38,648 nt of DNA from Sphingomonas sp. BK580 (GTDB lineage Bacteria > Pseudomonadota > Alphaproteobacteria > Sphingomonadales > Sphingomonadaceae). Below the pieces are notes generated by a model. It saw nothing but the letters and a program-made list of their open reading frames with translations. It did not search any database and was not told where the DNA came from. Shown here piece after piece: positions 8,257-16,221 of this stretch. A program made the translations under genes and the position numbers. Numbering within the stretch: the first letter of the stretch is position 1; each line of letters begins with the position of its first letter. The stretch spans positions 1-38,648 of the forward strand of contig NZ_JACIAY010000019.1 of the NCBI RefSeq assembly GCF_014194975.1, written 5' to 3'.

Positions 8257-9066
8257 ATGACCGCGCCCGCGTTCCCCCCGCTCGGCCTCGGCTGCGCCAA
8301 GATGGGGTCGTTCAACAATCCCAGCACGCTCGCCGACAGCGTCGCGCTGGTCCAGCTCGCGCTCGACCTCGGCGTGACGCTGCTCGACACCGCGAATATC
8401 TACGGTCAGGGTGACAGCGAGCGCGCGATCGGGCGCGCGCTGCGCGGCCAGCGCGACCGCGCGCAGGTCGTGACCAAGGCGGGCAACGCCTTCTCCGCCA
8501 AGATGCGCGTGATGCGGCCGCTCAAGCCGCTGATCCGCGCGGTGCTGGCGCGGCGTGCGATGGGCGCGGCGGTGACCGCGCAGCGCGCCGGCGCGATGCG
8601 CACCGACTGGAGCCGGGCCGGACTGCTGCACGCGCTGGACGGTTCGCTGCGCCGGCTGCGCAGCGACCATGTCGACGCCTTCCTGCTCCACAGCCCGGAC
8701 GCCGCGACGATCGCGCGCGGCGACGCGGTCGGCGCACTCGCGGAGGCCAAGCGGTCGGGCCGCGCGCGGCTCGTCGGGATCGCCTGCGACGACACCGCCA
8801 GCCTCGACGCCGCGCTGGCGAGCGAGGTGACCAAGGTGCTCGAGCTGCCGTGGGACGTGATCGCGGCGATCGCCGACGACCCGCGCGGTGCGGCGATCCG
8901 CGCGCGCGGTATCCCGGTGATCGCGCGCGAGGTGCTGCGCTTCCAGCCCGGCGTCGACGCCGCCGACGCGGTGCGGCGCGCGCACGCGTCGCCGCTGGTC
9001 ACCACCACGCTGATCGGCTCGCGCCAGCCCGAGCGCGTCCGCGCGCTGGCGGCGGCGGTGGCGTGA
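8257..9066 (+). CDS. Aldo/keto reductase family protein
   Basis: A 269-residue (beta/alpha)8 NAD(P)H-dependent oxidoreductase. The catalytic tetrad is visible: Asp44 and Tyr49 in LLDTANIYG, Lys74 in VVTKAG and His145 in LLHSP. The C-terminal TTTLIGSRQPERV is the cofactor-phosphate loop. The ATG at 8257 has a GGAG-type ribosome site just upstream. It lies inside the EPS locus, followed by a Gfo/Idh/MocA gene, so a role in making or modifying a sugar or sugar nucleotide is a fair guess, but many family members act on unrelated carbonyls. It is somewhat shorter than the usual 290-330 residues. Confidence 0.85.
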   Translation: MTAPAFPPLGLGCAKMGSFNNPSTLADSVALVQLALDLGVTLLDTANIYGQGDSERAIGRALRGQRDRAQVVTKAGNAFSAKMRVMRPLKPLIRAVLARRAMGAAVTAQRAGAMRTDWSRAGLLHALDGSLRRLRSDHVDAFLLHSPDAATIARGDAVGALAEAKRSGRARLVGIACDDTASLDAALASEVTKVLELPWDVIAAIADDPRGAAIRARGIPVIAREVLRFQPGVDAADAVRRAHASPLVTTTLIGSRQPERVRALAAAVA

Positions 9067-9098
9067 TGGCGCCGCCGCGTCACGCCGCACACCACCGT

Positions 9099-9118
9099 GT
9101 TCCCGCGGACGCGGGAAC
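9099..9118. repeat. REP-like palindrome
   Basis: GTTCCCGC and GCGGGAAC pair around GGAC (8/4/8) in the 205 bp spacer before the oxidoreductase gene. A GGGGATGACGAAGG stretch near 9220 looks like the other end of the same element type, giving an element of about 130 bp. It could form a strong RNA hairpin between the two genes. Confidence 0.6.
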
Positions 9119-9271
9119 CCAGGGTCAGGCAGGGCGACAGCCGGCTGCGTCCGCGGCGCTCGGGGTCCCGCGTGCGCGCGAGCTCGCCGCGGGTTGCTCG
9201 TCGGTCCTGCGCGACCTGGGGATGACGAAGGGAGAGCGTCCCGCGGCGGGCGCGAGGGGAAGGACAGAAGC

Positions 9272-10585
9272 ATGAAGATCGCCTTCGTCGGCTGCGGCTA
9301 CGTGTTCGACATCTACATGCGCACGCGCTGGGCCTATCCCGAGATCGAGATCTGCGGCGTCTACGATCGCGACGCCGCGCGCGCCGCGGTGGTGCACGAT
9401 CATTACGGCTTCCCGCTCTACCCCTCGCTCGACGCGCTGCTGGCCGACGCGCGGGTCGAGGTCGTGATCAATCTCACCAGCATCGCCTCGCACGAGGAGG
9501 TGACCCGCCGCGCGCTCGAGGCGGGCAAGCACGTCTATACCGAGAAGCCGATCACCACCGAGCCGGCGCGCACCCGCGCCCTGTTCGAGCTGGCCGAGAC
9601 CAAGGGGCGAGTGCTCGCCGCGGCGCCGTGCAACCTCTACTCGGACGCGGTGATGACCCTGTGGAAAGCCATCGCCGACGGCGCCATCGGCCGCCCCGTG
9701 CTGGTCTATGCCGAGCTCGACGACAATCCCGCGCACCTGATGCGGCTCGACACCGTGACGAGCCCGACCGGCGCGCCCTTCCCCTATGCCGAGGAGCTGC
9801 AGGAGGGCTGCACCGTCGAGCATATCGGTTATCACCTCGCCTGGCTGTGCGCGCTGTTCGGCCCGGTGCGCGCGGTGACCGCCTTCTCGACCTGCCTCGT
9901 GCCCGACAAGAACACGCCCGAGCCGCTCCACCCCGCGACCACGCCCGACCTCTCCGTGGCGTGCCTCGCCTTCGATGGCGGCGTCGCCGCGCGCGTGACG
10001 TGCAGCTGGGTGGCGCCGCGCGACCATCAGATGCGGGTCATCGGCGAGGCGGGCGAGATCAGCGTCGACAACGTCTTCCACGACCAGTCGCCGGTCTTCC
10101 TCGAGCGCTTCTCGCGCGTCAGCCTCAGCGCGCGCAAGGCCTATAGCGCGCGCAGCCAGCCCGCGATCGGTCGGCGCTTCGGCATCAAGGGCCGGCGCCT
10201 GGCGCTGGTGCGGCGCTGGAAGTCGCACGCGGTCGAGGCCGAGCGCGGCGTCGGCAACTCGCCCAAGCACCGGCTGGTCAGCTGGCTGCGCCGCCGCGAG
10301 GTCTACGCGCAGGACAAGATCCTCGGCATCGCCGAGATGGGCAAGGCCATGGCCGAGGGGCGGCCGCAGCTGATGGGGCCGGACTTCCTCCTGCACCTTA
10401 ACGAGCTGACGATGCTGGTCCAGGACGCGGGCGCGTGCGGCGCGACCGTGGTGCCGAGCACCAGCTTCGCCCCGCTGGCGCTGCCCGCCGACCTGGCCGA
10501 CGCGCCCGACTATCGTGCCGGCTATCGCGCGCGGCTCGCCGAGCGCACCGCCGCCAGCGCGGTCGAGCGGATGCACCGACGCTGA
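9272..10585 (+). CDS. Gfo/Idh/MocA family oxidoreductase
   Basis: A 437-residue NAD(P)-dependent dehydrogenase. The N-terminal Rossmann fold starts MKIAFVGCGYVFDIYM (GxGxxx type) with an acidic residue after strand 2 (GVYDRD), suggesting NAD preference. The EKP motif is at 91-93 (TEKPITTE). The C-terminal substrate domain includes EEGCTVEHIGYHLAW, probably the catalytic His region. The ATG at 9272 follows AGGGGAAGGA. Such enzymes in EPS loci often oxidise or reduce UDP-sugars, for example at C3. Here it follows an aldo/keto reductase, so the pair may carry out two steps of a sugar modification. At 437 residues it is longer than the typical 330-390, with a basic insert near residues 290-340. 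Confidence 0.85.
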   Translation: MKIAFVGCGYVFDIYMRTRWAYPEIEICGVYDRDAARAAVVHDHYGFPLYPSLDALLADARVEVVINLTSIASHEEVTRRALEAGKHVYTEKPITTEPARTRALFELAETKGRVLAAAPCNLYSDAVMTLWKAIADGAIGRPVLVYAELDDNPAHLMRLDTVTSPTGAPFPYAEELQEGCTVEHIGYHLAWLCALFGPVRAVTAFSTCLVPDKNTPEPLHPATTPDLSVACLAFDGGVAARVTCSWVAPRDHQMRVIGEAGEISVDNVFHDQSPVFLERFSRVSLSARKAYSARSQPAIGRRFGIKGRRLALVRRWKSHAVEAERGVGNSPKHRLVSWLRRREVYAQDKILGIAEMGKAMAEGRPQLMGPDFLLHLNELTMLVQDAGACGATVVPSTSFAPLALPADLADAPDYRAGYRARLAERTAASAVERMHRR

Positions 10586-10590
10586 GCCGC

Positions 10591-10608
10591 GGCGGGACAG
10601 TCCCCGCC
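10591..10608 (+). terminator. Weak hairpin after the oxidoreductase gene
   Basis: GGCGGG (10591-10596) pairs with CCCGCC (10603-10608) around a 6-base loop, 6 bp after the stop codon. Only two T residues follow, so it is at best a weak intrinsic terminator. Confidence 0.3.
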
Positions 10609-10681
10609 TTGGGGCGCCGATGGACACGGCCGAAGGCTTGCGTGTATCGATCAGCACAGCCTGTATGGGAGAGTGGTGGCG

Positions 10682-12067
10682 GTGAGTGAAGGATCCGACG
10701 ACGGCCGCCGCGCGCCGCCGGCGCTCGACCAGTTCGGCATGCCGATCAAGGGTGGCGAGGGACCGGCACGACGTCGCGTGCGCCGCAGCAGCGGCGGTGG
10801 CAGCAGCAGCGGCGAGGCGGTCAGCGGCACCAGCTTGGCGCCGGAGGCCCGCGAGCAGGACGCGGTCCAGCAGACGGTGGTCGTCGGTGTCTTCACGGCG
10901 ATGCTGATCGGCATCACCGTGTTCCAGAAGATCGGGCTCGGCCCGTCGGGCGCGATCATCCCGGTGATCCTGCCGATCGCGCTGATCGCGCTGACCATCG
11001 GGGTATTGTTCGCTCGACCCGTGTTCCGGCCCGAGCGCGCCATGCTGTACTTCGCGGTGGTGGTGACGTCGGCGCTGAGCACGGTGTTGTTCACCTCCGC
11101 CTTCTCGCTGAGCAGCATCGGGCTCTACTTCCTGCTCTATCTGCCCTTCCTGGTGGCCTTCGACACGACTCCGGAGACGCACAGGAGGTGCCTGACCCTT
11201 TTCAGCAACCTCATGCTGATCTTCGCCGCCATCGTGTGGCTGCAACACGCCATTCAGTTCTCGGTCGGGTGGCAATACTGGCCAAATCTCGATAAACTCG
11301 TTCCAGATTCCTACTTGGTGCCGGAGTTTCTCTACATCCAGCCGATCCAATACGGCATGAAGTACATGAAGCCGTCGGGCATCACCTTTCTCGAGGTGTC
11401 GTTCATCTCGCAGTTCATCACGCTGGCGTTGATCGTCGAGCTGCTGTTCCTGCAACGGATGGTGCGTGCGATGTTCTTCGGCGCGACCCTGTTCGCCACC
11501 TTCGCTGGTACCGGGCTGGTGCTGCTGCTGGTGGCGCTGCCGATCGTGTTCACTCGGATGAACGTCCGCACCTTCGTGACGGTACTGGCGACGGCGTTCA
11601 TCGCGCTGTTCGTGGCGTTGCAGCTGCAGTGGTTCGACATGGTGGCGGACCGGATGGGCGAGTTCGACAAGCAGGGCACGAGCGGGAGCTCGCGCTTCAT
11701 CGAGCCGCTCGATCGCGTGCGGCGCGCGCTGCTCGACCCATCCGCCGTCTACTCGGGCGTGGGGCCGGGGCAGATCGAGCGCGGCGGCAACATCTTTTGG
11801 TGGCCGATCGTGAAAGCGATCGTGGAATATGGCCTGGTTCAGGGACTGCTGCTCTACGCCTTCCTGCTCTTCTCGATGTTCGATCGCACGCCCAGCCGCC
11901 AGTTCGCCATCATCCTGATCCTGTGGTATTCGTTCGAGGGCACGCTGCTGACGCCGCTCAACCCGATCGCGCTGGTGATGCTGTCCTCGATGTTCATCCT
12001 GCGCGAGGCGCCCAAGCCGCGGCGGTCGCACGGCGGCGCGGCGGCAGTGGCGCCCGCGGCGGCGTGA
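10682..12067 (+). CDS. Wzy-like EPS polymerase / O-antigen ligase-type membrane protein
   Basis: About 461 residues. A hydrophilic N-terminal tail of about 60 residues, rich in Arg, Gly and Ser, is followed by about ten membrane helices with a larger periplasmic loop between roughly residues 310 and 370. It ends in a short basic, Ala-rich tail. This topology and the loop containing YSGVGPGQIERG fit Wzy polymerases/WaaL ligases, which join lipid-linked repeat units in the periplasm; sequence motifs in this family are weak. GTG codons occur at 10673, 10676 and 10682. GGGAGAG at 10667-10673 best fits 10682. It sits between the oxidoreductase and phosphatase genes in the EPS run. Confidence 0.75.
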   Translation: MSEGSDDGRRAPPALDQFGMPIKGGEGPARRRVRRSSGGGSSSGEAVSGTSLAPEAREQDAVQQTVVVGVFTAMLIGITVFQKIGLGPSGAIIPVILPIALIALTIGVLFARPVFRPERAMLYFAVVVTSALSTVLFTSAFSLSSIGLYFLLYLPFLVAFDTTPETHRRCLTLFSNLMLIFAAIVWLQHAIQFSVGWQYWPNLDKLVPDSYLVPEFLYIQPIQYGMKYMKPSGITFLEVSFISQFITLALIVELLFLQRMVRAMFFGATLFATFAGTGLVLLLVALPIVFTRMNVRTFVTVLATAFIALFVALQLQWFDMVADRMGEFDKQGTSGSSRFIEPLDRVRRALLDPSAVYSGVGPGQIERGGNIFWWPIVKAIVEYGLVQGLLLYAFLLFSMFDRTPSRQFAIILILWYSFEGTLLTPLNPIALVMLSSMFILREAPKPRRSHGGAAAVAPAAA

Positions 12068-12083
12068 ACGACAGGGAGTTCCG

Positions 12084-12842
12084 ATGCCGCCGCTCACCGA
12101 TCGACTGACCTATGCCGTGGGTGACATCCACGGCCGCGCCGATCTGCTCGCGCGGCTGCTCGACCAGGTCCGCGCCGATCGCGCCGCCCGCACCGCGCCG
12201 GGGCGCGCGCTGATCGTCTTCCTCGGCGACTATGTCGACCGCGGTCCGCGCTCGCGCGAGGTGATCGATCAGCTCATCGCCTTCGCCGACGAGCCCGCCT
12301 TCGAGAGCCGCTTCCTGCTGGGCAACCACGAGGACGCGATGCTCGACTATCTCGACGGGCGGATCAGCGGACTGGGCTGGGCCAAGCACGGCGGCGACAC
12401 GACGCTGCGCTCCTACGGTGTCGAGCCACCGCGCGAGGAGTCGCGCGCCGCCTGGGCGGCGCGGCGCGACGCCTTCCGCGCCGCGGTGCCGCCGTCGCAT
12501 CGCGCCTTTCTCGAGCGCTGCGCGCTTTCTGTGGTGCAGGGCAGGTTGCTGTTCGTCCACGCCGGCATCCGCCCGGGTGTCGCGCTGGAGCAGCAGGACA
12601 AGCGCGACCTGCTATGGATCCGCAGCGAGTTCCTCCACGCCGAGCGCAACGATGCCTGGCTGGTGGTGCACGGCCACACGCCCAAGGAGGAGGCCTACGC
12701 GGGCCCCGGCCGCCTCTGCCTCGATAGCGGCAGCTATCTCAGCGGGCGGCTCACCGCGGCGGCGTTCGACGGCGCGGACGTGTCGCTGATCGAGACACAC
12801 GGCCGCGCGCCGCGCCCTATCCCGGTGCGCCTGGCGGGCTGA
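12084..12842 (+). CDS. Calcineurin-like metallophosphoesterase (PrpA/ApaH-type)
   Basis: A 252-residue phosphatase with every metal-ligand motif: GDIHG (13-17), GDYVDRG (48-54), GNHE (80-83), FVHAG near residue 157 and VVHGHTP near residue 195. This is the bacterial Ser/Thr protein phosphatase / diadenosine-tetraphosphatase group, with two metals in the active site. It starts 16 bp after the polymerase stop with GGGAG upstream, so it is probably co-transcribed with the EPS genes. That placement would suit dephosphorylating an EPS regulator such as the tyrosine kinase, or housekeeping Ap4A hydrolysis. Only the chemistry, not the substrate, is supported. Confidence 0.88.
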   Translation: MPPLTDRLTYAVGDIHGRADLLARLLDQVRADRAARTAPGRALIVFLGDYVDRGPRSREVIDQLIAFADEPAFESRFLLGNHEDAMLDYLDGRISGLGWAKHGGDTTLRSYGVEPPREESRAAWAARRDAFRAAVPPSHRAFLERCALSVVQGRLLFVHAGIRPGVALEQQDKRDLLWIRSEFLHAERNDAWLVVHGHTPKEEAYAGPGRLCLDSGSYLSGRLTAAAFDGADVSLIETHGRAPRPIPVRLAG

Positions 12843-12858
12843 CCGCGGTCGCCGCCGC

Positions 12859-13266
12859 TCAGCCGCCCGGCTGCCAGCCCGGCGCCGCGAGTTCGAAGCC
12901 GGCGAAGTCGAAGCCGGGCGCGACCACGCAGCTCACCAGCGCCCAGCCGAGCTCGGCGGTCGCCGCCTGCCACGCGCCGGCAGGCACCAACGCCTGCGGC
13001 CGCTCGCCCGCGGCGACATCGGCGCCGAGTCGCAGCGGGGGCTCGTCCGCGATGGCCAGCGTGAGCGGCGCGCCGGCGTGCCACAGCCACAGCTCGGCGG
13101 CGTCGACGCGGTGCCAGTGCGACCGCTCGCCCTCGTCCAGCAGAAACAGGATCGCGGTCATGCGCGAGCGACCGTCCGGTCCGGGCGGCAGCCGCAACGT
13201 CTCGCGGTAATGGCCGCCCTCGGGATGCGGGCGGAGGTCGAGCTGGCGGATCAGGTCCTGCGTCAT
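12859..13266 (-). CDS. Cupin_5 (DUF985) family protein
   Basis: A 135-residue single-domain cupin. PHPEGGHYRET (13-23) and LLDEGERSHWHRVDAAELWLWH (about 42-63) carry the conserved Gly, Glu and His residues of the DUF985 group. VSCVVAPGFDFAGFELA near the C-terminus is the family's closing strand signature. The family is small and cytoplasmic and has no agreed reaction. The gene converges on the phosphatase gene with 16 bp between stops, and has no obvious partner in the EPS locus. Confidence 0.88.
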   Translation of the reverse strand: MTQDLIRQLDLRPHPEGGHYRETLRLPPGPDGRSRMTAILFLLDEGERSHWHRVDAAELWLWHAGAPLTLAIADEPPLRLGADVAAGERPQALVPAGAWQAATAELGWALVSCVVAPGFDFAGFELAAPGWQPGG

Positions 13267-13291
13267 CGTCGCGCAGTGCAGCCGAGAGAGT

Positions 13292-13312
13292 CGGTGCGGT
13301 CAAGCCGCACCG
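13292..13312. other. Perfect 8-bp inverted repeat in the cupin/chemoreceptor divergent region
   Basis: CGGTGCGG (13292-13299) and CCGCACCG (13305-13312) flank TCAAG. It lies 26 bp upstream of the cupin start and about 190 bp before the chemoreceptor. It may be an operator or an RNA hairpin in the cupin leader; nothing else distinguishes these options. Confidence 0.35.
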
Positions 13313-13504
13313 TCCCCCCGCTTGTCGTCCATCGCGCAGGACGGCCGGGGCGCTCGTCGGGCGGAGCGACGCTGCGGTCAGGCGTCCAAGTGGTGCCCTC
13401 GCGAGCCGTCGGCCTGTACTCGTCCGTTCCCGTTCCGGACGCAGATGGTAGAAGCCCGTTAACCTCAGTCTGTTAGCCAGCGACGACGACGGGAGGACGA
13501 CGCG

Positions 13505-14887
13505 TTGACGCTCGATCAGACGATTGCTGAGGCGGCCCGCCGGTCGGGCGAGCTGGGACTGCGCACGCTCGACCTGCAGGCCGATATCGCCGAGCTCTCG
13601 ACGCGGGTCACCGCACAGGCCGGCACGATCGAGCAGATCGGTCGGCAGACCGGCCAGTTCGCCGACGACGTCGACGAGGTCGCGGCGGCGGCGCGCAGCG
13701 CGCGCGAGCATACCGCCGGGGCGCACGCGGTGCTCGCCGACTCGCACGTCCAGGTCGAGGCGGCGACGAGCGACGTGGTCGAGCTGATCACCCAGGTCAG
13801 CCGCATCCACGAGAGCATCGGCGGCTTCACCTCGGCGCTGGAGGACGTCGCGCGCGTGACCGCGACGATCGACGCGATCGCCAAGCAGACCAACCTGCTC
13901 GCGCTCAACGCCACGATCGAGGCGGCGCGCGCGGGCGAGGCGGGGCGCGGCTTCGCGGTGGTCGCGGGCGAGGTCAAGAAGCTCGCCTCCGAGACCGCGG
14001 TGGCGACGTCGCGCATCACCGGCTCGATCGATACGCTGACCACCCAGGCCGACGCGATGCTGGAGAAGGTCGACCGCGGCGTCGCCACGGCGCGCTCGGC
14101 GCACCGCGGCACCAAGGACATCGAGGCGCTGGTGGCGCGGCTGCGCGGGCTGATGGACGGGCTGACCCGATCGAGCGAGGGCGTCGCCGACCGGATCGGC
14201 TCGATGGTCAGCGCGGTCGGCGAGGTCGAGGGCGGGCTCGGCGAACTGGCACGCACCTCGTCGGACAATGCGCAGGGGCTGCAGCGCCTCTCCGAGCGCG
14301 TGATGAGCGTCAGCGACGACACCAACGACCTGCTCCAGCGGCTCGCCGAGAGCGACGCCGACATGCCGGACCGCCCCTATATCCGCTTCGCGCTGGAGGC
14401 GGCGCGGCAGGTCTCGGCCGGGCTGGCGCGCGCCGTCGTCGCGGGCGAGATCAGCCGCGAGGTGATCCTGAGCGAGCGGTACGAGCCGGTGCCCGAGACC
14501 GACCCGGCGCTGTTCACCCATCCCGCCATGGCGCTGATCACCGCGCTGGCGCGGCCGCACCAGGAGGCGGCGCGTGCGCTGCCGGGCTTCTTCGGGATGA
14601 GCTTCACCGACCGCAACTGCTTCGGCGCGGTGGCGATGCCCGAGCGGTCCAAGCCGCAGCGCCGCGGCGATCCCAAGTGGAACAGCGAATTCTCGCGCGC
14701 GGGCGTGTTCTTCCACTTCCCCGATACCGCGGTACAAGTGAAGATCACCCAGCCGTTCTGCCTCAAGGCCTACCGCCGCCCGCTCGCCGCCGGCGGCGTG
14801 ATGCTGCTCAAGCAGGTGATCGCCTCGATCAGCGTCGACGGCGCGCACTGGGGCGTGCTCCAGCTGGCGTATGAGAACCAGGGATGA
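13505..14887 (+). CDS. Soluble methyl-accepting chemotaxis protein with C-terminal sensory domain
   Basis: A 460-residue chemoreceptor without any membrane segment. Long heptad coiled coil fills about 1-300. The highly conserved hairpin tip that binds CheA/CheW spans about 122-160 (IDAIAKQTNLLALNATIEAA and following). The last 160 residues form a separate domain with PFCLKAYRRPL and GAHWGVLQLAYE, a C-terminal sensor module seen in cytoplasmic alphaproteobacterial receptors. The start is TTG at 13505, 8 bp after GGGAGGA (13490-13496). Inputs are likely intracellular (redox, energy or a ligand). No che genes adjoin; the nearest signalling genes are the c-di-GMP pair further right. Confidence 0.88.
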   Translation: MTLDQTIAEAARRSGELGLRTLDLQADIAELSTRVTAQAGTIEQIGRQTGQFADDVDEVAAAARSAREHTAGAHAVLADSHVQVEAATSDVVELITQVSRIHESIGGFTSALEDVARVTATIDAIAKQTNLLALNATIEAARAGEAGRGFAVVAGEVKKLASETAVATSRITGSIDTLTTQADAMLEKVDRGVATARSAHRGTKDIEALVARLRGLMDGLTRSSEGVADRIGSMVSAVGEVEGGLGELARTSSDNAQGLQRLSERVMSVSDDTNDLLQRLAESDADMPDRPYIRFALEAARQVSAGLARAVVAGEISREVILSERYEPVPETDPALFTHPAMALITALARPHQEAARALPGFFGMSFTDRNCFGAVAMPERSKPQRRGDPKWNSEFSRAGVFFHFPDTAVQVKITQPFCLKAYRRPLAAGGVMLLKQVIASISVDGAHWGVLQLAYENQG

Positions 14888-14992
14888 GGCTGGAGTGAGC
14901 GGACGGGCACGCCTCCCCTGACGACGTGCCGTCGACTGATCCTCGCGTGCGAGAGGAACGCCGTCACCTCACCATCGTGTCGGGCAACGACC

Positions 14993-15082
14993 GTCATCCC
15001 GGCCTTGCGCCGGCGCCCATGCGCGAGAAACGACGCCGGCCGATGAGCGGCAGGAGGGATCCGGGCGCAAGGCCGGCATGAC
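14993..15082. repeat. REP-like inverted repeat pair
   Basis: GTCATCCCGGCCTTGCGCC at 14993-15011 and its near-perfect complement (one mismatch) at 15064-15082 bound a 90 bp element in the spacer between the chemoreceptor and the diguanylate cyclase. The two genes converge here, so it may also serve as a bidirectional terminator. Confidence 0.7.
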
Positions 15083-15144
15083 AGCGCTTCCCAGCGATAC
15101 GCTCGTGAGCGAGCGACGTCCGCTCGCACGTCGTATCTCGGCCC

Positions 15145-16218
15145 CTACCCCGCGCAGACCCTGTTCTTCCCCGCGTGCTTCGCCGCGTAGAGCGCGAGAT
15201 CGGCCTCGGCGAGTGCGGCGGCAGCGCCGTCCGCGCCCAGTGCCGCGACGCCGGCCGAGAAGGTGACGCGATCGAATGCCAGCCCCGTCTCCTGATTGAC
15301 CAGCGAGCGCCCCGCCAGCCGCTCGCGCGCCACGTCAAGTCGCGCCACGGCCGCCGCGGGGGCGGTGCCGCGGAACAGGCAGGCGAACTCCTCGCCGCCG
15401 TGGCGCGCCACCAGCACGTCGCCGCCCAGCTGGCGCTCGAGGAAAGCGGCGACGAAACGCAGCACGCGGTCGCCGGCGGCATGGCCGAAGCGGTCATTGA
15501 CCTGCTTGAAGTCGTCGATGTCGCAGAGCGCCACGGTCGCGGGCGAGTCGCCGGCGTCGAGCGCGCGCAGCGCCGTCTCGAGCGCACGGCGGTTCGGCAG
15601 GCCGGTGAGATGGTCGCGCTCGGCGGCGCGACGCGCCTGGCGCAGGTCGCGGCGCAGCGCGTCGGCCTCGCGCCGCGTGCGCTCGAGCTGCGCCTCGGCC
15701 AGCCGCGTCGCGGTGACGGCGTCCTGGGTGAGCGCGGCGATGCGCGCGATCGTCGCGGCGGGGTCCTCGGCGAGTCGCGCCGCCTCGCCCTGGAGCGCGC
15801 TGCCGAACTGCTCCGCGGTGCGGCGCGATTGGCCCGCGGCACCGAGGCACTCGGCGATGCGCGCTTCCAGCGTCTCGGCGATGTGCGCGAGCGTATCGGG
15901 GCCGAGCTCGGTCGTCTCCTGCCCGTCGGCGATCCGTGCCGCCGCCGCCTCGCTCAGCGTTCCCGTGGCGCGCAGCGCCTCGGCCACCGCGACGCTGGTG
16001 GCGACGTCCTCGCCCGACAGATAGGAGTGGACCAGCCCGTAGTTGCGCGGCGAGGGCGCGAGCCGGCTGGCGAACAGCAGCTCGCCGATCGAGTCGAACA
16101 GCCGGCGCCGCGCGGCGAGCCGCTCGTCGAGGCGCTGCGCCCGGCGTGCGGGCGAGAGCCAGTCGAGCACACGCCGCAGCGGTGCGGGCGCCGGAGCGGG
16201 TTGCGGGCGGACCGCCAC
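15145..16218 (-). CDS. GGDEF-domain diguanylate cyclase
   Basis: A 357-residue cytoplasmic protein. An uncharacterised helical N-terminal half with coiled coil (about 120-205) is followed by a GGDEF domain from RDHLTGLPNRRAL (201-213). The active-site GGEEF at 274-278 is intact, so it should make c-di-GMP from two GTP. An RxxD product-inhibition site is absent at the expected place (GGDV at 265-268). No membrane segment is seen. It starts 3 bp after the HD-GYP gene stop, so the two form an operon that could both make and degrade c-di-GMP. The N-terminal half, with SPRNYGLVHSYLSGED (56-71), resembles the helical bundle found in other alphaproteobacterial GGDEF proteins. Confidence 0.92.
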   Translation of the reverse strand: MAVRPQPAPAPAPLRRVLDWLSPARRAQRLDERLAARRRLFDSIGELLFASRLAPSPRNYGLVHSYLSGEDVATSVAVAEALRATGTLSEAAAARIADGQETTELGPDTLAHIAETLEARIAECLGAAGQSRRTAEQFGSALQGEAARLAEDPAATIARIAALTQDAVTATRLAEAQLERTRREADALRRDLRQARRAAERDHLTGLPNRRALETALRALDAGDSPATVALCDIDDFKQVNDRFGHAAGDRVLRFVAAFLERQLGGDVLVARHGGEEFACLFRGTAPAAAVARLDVARERLAGRSLVNQETGLAFDRVTFSAGVAALGADGAAAALAEADLALYAAKHAGKNRVCAG

Positions 16219-16221
16219 CGC

